Shown piece after piece: positions 46,501 to 55,194 of a stretch of DNA of 64,000 nucleotides. Source of the DNA: Yamagishiella unicocca. Its lineage: Eukaryota; Chlorophyta; Chlorophyceae; Chlamydomonadales; Volvocaceae. The position numbers were made by a program, and so were the translations under genes. Each line of letters starts with the position of its first letter. The stretch's first letter is position 1. The notes beneath the pieces were generated by a model, which searched no databases, was not told the DNA's origin, and was given only the letters and a program-made list of their open reading frames with translations. Where the stretch lies: contig BDSL01000072.1 of assembly GCA_003116995.1 (NCBI GenBank), positions 1-64,000 on the forward strand. Reading direction: 5' to 3'.

Positions 46501-49442
46501 GGAGGGTTTTGAGGAAGACCCGTGGATGCGAGAAAAAAACCGTTTAGAACAGAGGGAGGGAGGGAGGGAGGTGCCACACATCGCACCTAGTTGCTCAGAT
46601 TTCCTTTCGTAGGTGTCCTCTCATAACGGCTTCCTCTCATGCTTTTTCAAGCGCTTTTCGTGGGTTTACGGTCATGGTGCCTGCAGCAGTGGCAGCAATG
46701 ATCGCGCCGCCCACCGCCCCTCCTCTCAGACCTCCCGGTCCCCGGACCGCCGCCGAATTAGACTAAGCCGACATACGACCTCCGACTTTAGTTTCCTCAA
46801 CCAGGCTCTCCAGCATGCACCTCGAGACGTCGGTCCTAAACGGCCTTCCTTTCGTACACGGTTTTTCCCTGCACCCCCCCCCCCTCGGACCCCCCCGGAC
46901 CTCTCCCCCCCCGCCTCCTCCCCGCCCTCCCGCCCCCACCTTGCGGTACTCCAACCTCCGCCCCAGCATGCTGCTACACCGCAGCAGCGTCTTGGCGTTC
47001 TGCGGCGCCGGCTCGCGCGCCTGGAAGATCTGCTGGCACATCTCACGCACGAAGACAGCCTGCGAGTCGCTCAGCGCGATCGGCCAGTCCAGCCAGGTCG
47101 GGTCCTCCACGAACTCCTTGCCGTCCTTGCCGCCGCGGCCACCGCTGCCGCCCGCGGCCTCCTTGGGCTTGCGATCCACCTTGGGCGTAGAGCCACCCGC
47201 CGCGTCCGCCTTCTTGCAACCAGCAGCCTCCCCTACGCTCGCTCTGGGGCTGTCCGCCAATGGCGTCCTGGCGCCCGGTTTCGCGGCACCATCGGCAGCC
47301 CGCTTGCTGCCAACCGTGGCTGCGTCCCCAGCGCGCCCGGACGATGCTGCAGCCCCGGCCGCTCCCTTGCCGACCCGCTTGCCGGTCGAGGCATCCGCAG
47401 GTGAGGCAGGGCCCGCCCCCCCCCCCGCGCCAGCGCCGCGCTCCTGCTTGGCTCGCTTCGCCGGCGGCGAGACGTCCCCGCCCGCGCTCCTAGGCGTCGT
47501 GACGGCATCCGTGCTGCAGCTCAGGCGCCGGCTGGCCCCCTGCTGAGGCAGGTCGTCGGACGGCCAGAGGTCGTACATGACCGCACCCACGATCTGGTCG
47601 CGGTTGGGGCCCAGCAGCGATATGGCGAACTTGGCGTTGGCTGCAGCCGCCCGCTGTGGTCGGGAGGAAGGAGGAGGCGGCGCGCGCTTGCCCGGCCCCG
47701 CCGCCTCCCGCACTGCCTCCCCTCCTCCCGCCTGGTCTGCTTGCGCCGCCGCGTGCCGCTGGCCGCTCCTGGGGTGACACCCCGCTGCGGGCTCCCTCCC
47801 TGAGGGCCGCTCCTGCTTAACAGGCGGCTGCTCCTGTCCCGGGGGGAGCTCGGGCCCGGAGGGCTGCTCCCGCTCGGGGCGCTCCTCCTGCTTGACAGGC
47901 GGCTCCGGCCTTGAAGTTGGCGGCTGCCCAGCGGGCTGCTGCAACGGCATCGGCGGGTCCGGGTCTGAGGGAGGCAGCGCCTGCGCCTCCTGAGCGGAAT
48001 GCTGATCGTGCTTGACGGCCGGCTCTTCCCCGGGGAGTTGGTCGGAGCCAGCGGGTTGCTGCTGCTCCGTGGGCTGCTCGTCGCCGGCACCCCGCGCAAG
48101 TCCAGAGGGCTGCTCTTCCTCAGCGGCCTGCCCCTGTCCAGCGGAGTGTCCGGCCTCAGCGGGCTGCTCCGGACCAGCTGGCTGAGCTTCCCCAGCTGCC
48201 TGCTCGCTGACAGCTGGCTGCGCTTCCGCGGCCACCTGCTCGCCGGCAGCTTGCGGTTCCTGTCCCGCAGGTGGGTCCTCCCCTGGAGGCGGCGCAACCT
48301 GTCCGAAGACATGCTCCTGCGCGGCGGATTGGCCTCCCTCAGCGGGCTGCTTCAGCTCCGAAGGTTGATCTTCATCGGCAGATTGCTCCCCCACGATTTG
48401 CTGCACCGGCTCCGAAACCTGCCCTGTTGCACTGGTTGCCTCCGGTCCAGCGGACTGCGCTTCATCGGCGGCCGGGAGCTCAGCAGGCTGCTCCTGCCCA
48501 GCAGGTTTGTCTTCGCCATCTGGGTTTTCACCCCCGCCTGTCAACCCTTGCTTTGCGACCGGACCCCCCTCGGGCTGTTCATCTGGCAGCTCTTGCACGG
48601 CAGTCGGTTCCTCCGAAACCGGTTTATCTTCCGCAGCGAGCTGCTCATGTCCTGAGGTCTCATCCGGAAGACCAGTTTGGTCCTGTGCCGCGACCGGGTT
48701 CTGCTCAGCCGCCTGCTCTATCTGGGGGGGATGCTGCTCCAATTTATTCCCATTACCAGCTTGCTGCGCCGGCTGCTGCTGCTCGCAGGCAGCCTCTTGT
48801 CCCCCTGTTGCCTGCTCCCCGCCAGGGAGTTGATCGTGCTGAGGAGGCTGTCCTTGTGCAGCGGTTTGATCCTAAAATGGACAAGCATGGCAAAATCAGG
48901 CGGCCAAGAGGGTAACGGCCTAACGGCCTCGATACAAGGGTACGATTGGACTGTGAGCCCGGAGACACCGCAGTGACGGTCATGTGGTGTCGTGACGAAG
49001 ATGCCTGTGTTGTGCTGGTAAGACGCATAGTGCATGTTGCGCACTTGGTCATGTTGAGGTGAATGGTCGACAGGGTGCAGGGAGGTTGCCAGCAGCAGGT
49101 GTTTTTCACGACCACCAAAAGTTGCTCAACACCAAACCCCGAGCCTTCGCTGTCAGCGGGAACTGGTGATAGCACAATGGAGGCGCTCGATAGGGCCGGT
49201 GAGCATCGGTGGGGTATAAGAGGGTGATACGGCATAGGCTTGTGCCGGCCGTTTGTGTTTTGCCCATGTACATCGCACGCCCAGGGAACAGGCCGGGGAC
49301 AGTCAGTGCCATGAGGACAGCTCGTGGTATGTTCCCCAGCCATGCGCTTCGGAATGCCGAGCGTTGCGATGCCCACCTGGGCCTTGCTACCAGGAGGCTG
49401 ACCGTCGGCGCTCTGATGGCGCTCCTCTTCACCGGTATCCAT
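37545..49442 (-). CDS. IDM1-like PHD-finger/GNAT acetyltransferase chromatin protein
   Basis: Exons: 49442-49377, 48871-46940, 46483-45791, 45318-44419, 44059-43912, 43563-43068, 42616-42454, 42087-41899, 41541-41420, 40974-40770, 40286-37545. Phases agree throughout; 2551 residues. Residues 23 to about 400 are Gln/Glu/Pro-rich. A first Tify-domain-binding domain (about 676-720: VKERGQVACLCAACNG, FEVHCGGSHKKP) leads into PHD 1 (about 880-933, CTVC...CPSC...CHTTC...CPTC). A second TDBD follows (1198-1246: GIRCDCCTKVVSASAFESHA), then PHD 2 (ICDQCEKEFHIGCL) and a GNAT fold (about 1490-1690: YEFGGMHAVLLR, SSMAEIPLVATRYDCRRQGH, SLGVRSMVLPATADA). The R-x-x-G-x loop RRQGH is the expected acetyl-CoA site. 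The last exon adds Ala runs, several RG-rich blocks and a very long Gln-rich tail. Plant IDM1 relatives are histone H3 acetyltransferases; that role here is inferred. Confidence 0.88.
40330..40540 (-). repeat. Intronic repeats A, D and partial A
   Basis: Plus strand: GAGGAAGACCCGTGGATGCG with GCCGTTTAGGACAGG (A, 40335-40378), ACCGCGAATCCACGGCCGAC (D, 40445-40470) and TCGAGGAAGACCCGGGTAGG (partial A, 40519-40540). All are in intron 10 of the IDM1-like gene, acceptor-type relative to transcription. Confidence 0.85.
41579..41614 (-). repeat. Intronic repeat D copy
   Basis: Plus strand GAGAATCCGCGAATCCACGG, then CCGACAAAT, 38 bp before the exon 9 acceptor of the IDM1-like gene. Acceptor-type. 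Confidence 0.85.
42638..42750 (-). repeat. Intronic repeats C and A (acceptor side)
   Basis: Plus strand TAGACCCGGTTACACGGCAT (C, 42643-42662) and AAAAGGAAGACCCGTGTACG (A-like, 42728-42750), in intron 6 of the IDM1-like gene, acceptor half. Confidence 0.75.
42809..42837. repeat. (CA)n microsatellite
   Basis: About 14 CA dinucleotides in intron 6 of the IDM1-like gene. Confidence 0.9.
42965..43002 (-). repeat. Intronic repeat C copy (donor side)
   Basis: Plus strand CATCCATGTCGCGTAACCGG, then TGTTGTTTTCATGC, about 65 bp from the exon 6 donor (43067). Donor-type relative to transcription. Confidence 0.8.
44065..44287 (-). repeat. 25-bp minisatellite abutting a 3' splice site
   Basis: About nine copies of a 25-bp unit (GTGTCCAGGGAGGGTTGCAC plus AAAGG, with an AGCGC variant alternating) in intron 4 of the IDM1-like gene. 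On the transcript strand the last unit runs directly into the acceptor CCCGCAG at 44060-44066. Confidence 0.9.
45397..45605 (-). repeat. Intronic repeats B and A (acceptor side)
   Basis: Plus strand GGTACATAAAAGAACCGGTA (B, 45399-45424) and TCGAGGAAGACCCGTGGATG (A, 45583-45605) in intron 3 of the IDM1-like gene. Acceptor-type. Confidence 0.8.
46505..46553 (-). repeat. Intronic repeat A copy (acceptor side)
   Basis: Plus strand TTTTGAGGAAGACCCGTGGA, then AAACCGTTTAGAACAG, 22 bp upstream of the exon 3 acceptor. The donor-side copy 46801-46876 in the same intron is its inverted partner. Confidence 0.9.
46801..46876 (-). repeat. Intronic repeat A copy (donor side), inverted partner
   Basis: Plus strand GCTCTCCAGCATGCACCTCG, then GTCCTAAACGGCC and TTTCGTACACGG. 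It lies in the same intron as 46505-46553 but in the opposite orientation, so the transcript could pair end to end. Confidence 0.88.
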
Positions 49443-52119
49443 TCTGCATGTCCCGGTCAGCCGCCACGTTTCTTACTGAAAGGCCGCAACAGCGGCCACC
49501 TGGCTGGTAGAGGTGCGCATTGTCGCGCGACAGAATGCCTGAAGCGCGGCTTCTGTGGGGACGAGGCCAATATGAGCGTGCAAACATATTTCAGATACGA
49601 CCATCCCATTAACAGTGCTGCGCACAGCACGGCTTTTCCATAAGCGGTGGACGAGGCAACGGCATTCTTGGCTGAGGACTTGGCCTCCGACCGGCGGCTG
49701 TCGCAGACCAAAACGCCTTCACAACAAGCATTAACATGGCTAGGCACATTGCCTTGACCATGCCTTGCCGCACTGACCTGCCGCCGTGGACACTGGCCAA
49801 AGGCCAACTTGTTTGACGACCGCCCTCCGCTGAATGGTCCAAAGATGAAGCACAGCGTTGTAACGTCTTCAATATGAAATCAGGTATGCTATAGGAAACC
49901 GGCCGCTTGAGAACTAAAGGTCAGCGGGGGAAGCGAGACTGCCGCCTATGTCACGACTTAGCTCTACCGGGTCGCCTTCCATGCAAGGATGCCGTATGAC
50001 GCTTGCACACAACGAAGACACGCTTTGTCGCTCGGGAAAACTAGGGCATGCCGTACCGGCGAAATTGCATGGCGATTGGCGAATATGAGTTCATTACCCG
50101 CCTAGAACTATTATGTTAGCAAAGCGAAAGTATTGACATTTCCACAAGCATGGAAACACTCTTGTCCAAGCTGACTGCCAGCGCATACCGTCGCAATACG
50201 TGCGCGTATATACAAGAGCTGAAGCATGGACGGCACGCCATTGTTCAAGCGACGATAGCCATACCATTACAAGGGGCCCGACCATGCGAGAGAAACCCCA
50301 ACCCACGCCAACAGGTGATGGCCCCTGACAGTTTGCGCGTTCTAGCACCTTCGGCTAATCTATCTTTATTGTATTTGTGCACTGTAGCTCAGGGTTATCG
50401 CGGGTTGTGCCGTTTGCGGGGAATGGGTCGCTGTACGACATGCGCGTGCGAAGCCGTGGCGAGCCGTGTGACATGCTTGCGGCGTATGCCATGATGAGCA
50501 GCTCAGCACTAATGCGGGATTGCCGGTTGAGCCCTACAATACCGGTAACATGACACGACTCCAAAGCACGCGCCTCTCCATTACCACGCCATCACGCTTT
50601 CGTTGCCTGGCGAACCGAGTATCCTCAGCTGCCGCAGCCTCCTCTGGCTGTATCCTCCGCTGCCAACACATAAGTGCCCTCGCAAGCCAGGCCCTGAGAG
50701 CTGTCAACGGAGAACTCAATACATGATTTTGTATGCAACATGTACGTGGTGCAGCAACGGTGCGAAGCGGACGATATTCCTCGACGCGGTCAGCTGTGCA
50801 CGCCGTATCATACATAGCACAGGTTTTTACCTGCGTCACCACCGGTATGACTGGCGGTATTTGGTACCAACAAGCGACACAGAATGCATCTTTAAAAGAC
50901 GAAACGTGCAGGCTCAGCGGTAGGCAGTACCAAGACTAAAGGTGGGCGCCTGCGGGCGTGCTATGCGGTAATAATGTCCACAATGTTCAATATCTGCCTA
51001 GGTCTTGACAAGTACAAGTGCGTCAATTCCGTCATTGCAAATCGTGGAAATCCGCCTGCGAGTACATTTTATGGGCGGGTTGGCACTCCGACTCCCAGTA
51101 GCTACCGTGAGGCAGAACTGGACCCACACCCAGTGCGGGTCACTAAAAAAACATTTTTTTGCCTTGCGCAATTCTTGGATGGTCGACCGTTCATTGCTTG
51201 CATGTCGGCCCCATGTCTGGCTGATATTATCGCTGCCGGTTGGTTACAAGCGGTTAGGGATAGCGTGGCGCTCTGCACCGTCCATGCGTCGATGCACCGT
51301 GCACTGCAAGACACGAGCGATTTTTTTTCTTTCTTTCCGTCTGACTTTGAATTATTCATTGCGCATTGGATAAAACAAGGACTCAGCATCATGAAGAAGC
51401 AATCCCGCGCACACGAATTTTAACACAAGCCCCCGTCGCGACAAGCCCAAAGATGAATAGGATCGCCTAAGTTAAAACCTCTGCAGGGTTCCATGATTTC
51501 CCCATATTGCACTGCTGATTCGCAACTATTGCCGCACGTGACCTCCTGGGTGTCATGATGCGCTGTGAGACTGACTGGTTGACTTCATCAGCTGTACGAG
51601 GCCTACACGCGACAAAATTCGTTCGCACGGTCATGAACACCAGTCGCCTGCACACACCGTCCACGCATCGCAAGTAAGATGCAACTCGGTTGCAACTCCA
51701 ATATACCTGAAAGTCCGTATCTAATACGTCTGAAGGAGCTCAACCGTTGCAAGCAAAATCTAGGAGGTCACGAATAAGCGGCTTTAGTTGCATGCACTCC
51801 CGCGAAACATGTCCGGCGCACAAGGTAACCTCAGCACTCCACACGAAAGAAAGCAAGTGCTCAACTGCATGGTAGATCCAGCCACGTCTCAGACCAGCCC
51901 CGGATTCTTGCCCACTGACAGCAGGACAGGCAAGCTGCCCTAACAGGCGTTGTGCAGTTCTGGTCCGGCGACCCATGTTAGGGTGAAGTTGGTAGCCAAT
52001 ACTCGGATGCAGATCATGTCTATACTGACAACTGTACAACGTCCACGGCGATTCACACACTCCGCAGTGTCGTCAAAGACCTTATTCCGGCCTCGGGTTA
52101 CGGCAGCGTTGGAGCCCCT
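49443..52119. other. Intergenic region, nothing assigned
   Basis: Lies between the start of the IDM1-like gene and the end of the ITPK gene, both minus strand. It should contain the IDM1-like promoter and ITPK 3' UTR. Composition is near 50% GC, lower than elsewhere. Open frames such as 50974-51423 show no recognisable domain or splice pattern. Decayed transposon sequence is possible. Confidence 0.4.
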
Positions 52120-54835
52120 CTACTGCAGATCCGACGACTGCATGTCGTATGCGTCTGAGAGCACCTCGGCCGCCGGCGCCGGCGCGTCTGAGCCCAACAG
52201 CCGCGCCAGGTCCCCCTTGTCCGACGACACCGACGACACGCCATCCTCGCCGCCGGCCATCTCCCCATCCGTCTGCGGGTCAGCGCCGGCGCCTCTGTCG
52301 CAAGGCGCATCAGCGTCCCCTTCGCAAGCTGCGGTCAGGAAGTCCACAAAGACGTGCTCGAAGTCCGGGATCTTGTCCACACCAGGGAAGTAATTGATGT
52401 CCACCTGAGGTTCGGTCGTCGCCAACAAAAGCAGGAAGGTCGGGTAAGGGGACCGAAGGTCGCCTTCGCGCCACCCATGGTTCAGTGCGCGATACGGGCA
52501 CGACGCGCGGGCATGTATAGATCCTCCAGCAGCAGCAGCACGTGCGGGAGCGAAGCGCCCACGAAACGGCTGCGCGACCCGCAAGCCCGCACCCGCTGGT
52601 ACCGAGGTTGCGCCCAAACGGCCAGGCAGCATGCACCTCTACGATTACGATTTGTTACATGTCGTACTGGCTCGCGCCGGTAGCATGCACCTCTGTTGAT
52701 CCATTTCGTACAAGACTGCCAGGCATTGGCGGGCGCTGTCTGCTTTTCCACCGGCGTGCCTCAGCCCGTAGGCTAGTCGCGCCAGGGACCAGGCAAAGGC
52801 CGAGGCGGAGGCCGCCCGACCCCAGGCCGCCGTACCTTACTGGACCCGCAATTCCTTTTCACACCCGTTACCTTCCCCGTTACGTTCCCCAGCCCCTGCT
52901 GCCCCGCCCTACCACGTAATACAGCCGCTCGAGGGGCGAAGTCTGCTCCTCCGGGCATATCATGTCAAAATTGAACAGCTGCAGGCCCAGCTTGTCTCGC
53001 AGCGTGCCCGCCAGCGCGCTTGTCAACCAGTCCGGCGGTGTCGCCGGGTGGCGCTTCTGGGGCGACAGGTCCGGCGCGCTGGCCGTCTGGGACCTCTGCC
53101 AGATGCCTCGCTCCATGCCGCCGCCGGCCTTGCCCGTAGGGGAGCATGATGACGTGGTGTCGTAGATCACGCCTACGCTCAGCTTGTCCTCGGGTGAGCC
53201 CTTCGCGTAGGAGGACTTGCAGGAGATGCGCGGCAGGGACAGCACCCCGGCCTGGCGCGCCTCCACGCCGAGGAACGCGTCGCCCAGGGAGGGCCGCAGG
53301 CACACCACCGTGCGCGCCCCCAGCACGTACACCTGCACGGGTAACGTGGAGGCCCAGCGTGAGGCGTGGCGTGATAGCCGCTGGGCTGATGTTGCATGTG
53401 TTTCCAGCCGAGGGCATCCGAGTCACATGGTGCCCCCGTGCGCCTACGACTAGCTCGCCGAGGGAGGCGGCGCTGCAGACGCGCGAATGAGAGGTGGTTA
53501 TGTCTAGGGTTTGAGGGCTGGTGGATGGTGTGCCGTAGCCGGGATCGCAGGGCGCGCCCAGCAGTGCGGGTGCGGGTCGGCGCCTACCTTGAACAGCACG
53601 CCCCCGTGCTCCACGAACTGCTGCACCACGAGCGGCGGCTTGAGCGAGGAGGTCACGTCGCCCTGCAGGACCTTGCCCAGCGCCGCCATGTCATGCAGTA
53701 CCGCCAGGCCGTGGCTGCCCTCGCGGCCGTCCGTCCACAGGGGCTTCATCATCAGCGGCGGCCTCAGGCCAGCCCGCTGCAACAAATGCTGCGCCTCGGC
53801 CAGAGACGTCCCTTCCCCGATCTCCACCTGCGTGGAGTGAACGAAGCCCCTTGCTTGTCCTGCTTGCTCTGCGACAGATTTCTTGGGCGCCCAGCGCGGC
53901 TACGGTAGAGGAGACCACGCAGTGACCAGCGCCCCGAGTGGGATAGATAACCCCTGGGAAGGTCGCCCCCGTAGCTAAATCCCACCTAAATCCCAGACAA
54001 GGGTAGGGCAAGGCGAATATGTCCCATACCAGCGCTGAGGCAAAGGCATGGGGAAGGTGCTGTAAGGAGGGGATGCAGTGGCACCTACTTGCGTCGGTGA
54101 CTGGACTCGGGCGCACGTGTAGCCGCCTTTGACGCTCCGTGCGTAGGGCCGCTGTAGGTTTCAGCACGGGCATCAGGTGGGCGGAAGGGCGTTAGGAGCT
54201 ATGGGATGCCTTTCGCCTAGGAGCACGAGTCAAGGGCACGTATGTTGGGGGGCACATAGGGTGGAGGAGGCAATAACAGCAGGCTTGCATACCTGCAGCG
54301 TTATGCCCTCGGGTCGCTCCCGAAGCGGGAGCAGCATAGTAGCGCGGTTGTGAACTATCCGAATACCGGCTAAGCTGTCGATGACCTTGACGCCGGGGCG
54401 TACTTTAATATATTCCAGGAGGTTGCGCTCCCATTCTGCGGACGAAAGGAGTTGACTTATGGTCAGGCGCTCGTGCAGAGGGTTGTTCGCTGACGCAGGA
54501 CGTACCCTTATTGGGGCGGAGCTTATGCACGATTGCGTCAAATTCGCCTTGTTCTACAAGCGGCTTGGTGTGGTCTACCAGGATGAGCTCCAAGCCCCGG
54601 CTGTGAGCAACTTCGCGCATCGAAGAGGTCAAGTACCTGCTCACCTGTAATTGCGGCAAGGTTGTAATATATCAACTCCCGTGACGATGTGCGACCCGAG
54701 GTGTTGAGGCATATACCTTTTTCGGGAGTAGAGCACAACCAACTCGGAACACTTTGCCGTCGCTGGGACCGCTCGTGGAGGGCAGGTCTCCGACATCCAT
54801 ATTTCCCGGCTGCAGCTCTCCCAATCGCTCTCCAA
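52120..54835 (-). CDS. ITPK: Inositol 1,3,4-trisphosphate 5/6-kinase (ITPK family)
   Basis: Exons: 54835-54717, 54636-54506, 54435-54293, 53827-53588, 53332-52913, 52404-52120; in phase, 445 residues. ITPKs are ATP-grasp enzymes that phosphorylate inositol phosphates on the way to InsP6 and, in plants, InsP7. Seen in order: N-terminal segment LELILVDHTKPLVEQGEFDA (LEQG...DxIxHKL pattern), WERNLLEYIKVRPGVKVIDS, the nucleotide-binding MMKPLWTDGREGSHGLAVLH, the hinge VVQQFVEHGGVLFK, and the Mg-binding elements LFNFDMI (Asp) and VDINYFPG (Asp353 and Asn355). The start was chosen because the short first exon gives SELVVLYSRKR joining in phase 2 to YLTSSM, matching the family N-terminus. About 40 extra residues (SQTASAPDLSPQKRHPATPP region, exon 5) and an acidic tail of about 80 residues are longer than usual and probably disordered. 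Confidence 0.93.
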
Positions 54836-55194
54836 GCATAATGAATTAAGGGCGCTCCGGCAGGAACAGCCGGAAGCTTATTTTCCAGCTAGAAGACAAG
54901 CTCTCCACCTTTCGCGAAACCAATGCATTATCGTGTTGTTATAATTACTTTGCACAGATCTTGAGGTAAAACACGTCGTTTCGTCATACGTGGTCTTGGT
55001 GGTCGAATAGGAGTATAGGACGGTGTTAGTGCAGGATGCCGCTGAGCGATAAGACTTCTTCGCTGGATGATCCCTAATTTTCCTGACCGAGTGCCTATGG
55101 GGCTGAATACGAGTCAGGATGCGATACTTGTCTGGCCGTACACTATATTAGCTCATGGCCTCGCCTCAAACCTTTTACAGTAAACGCTTTCGCC
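54836..55194. promoter_or_regulatory. Divergent intergenic region
   Basis: 359 bp between the start codons of ITPK (minus) and the DUF1214-like gene (plus). It is distinctly AT-rich (about 54890-55160), as expected for a two-way promoter. No specific motif was assigned. Confidence 0.5.
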
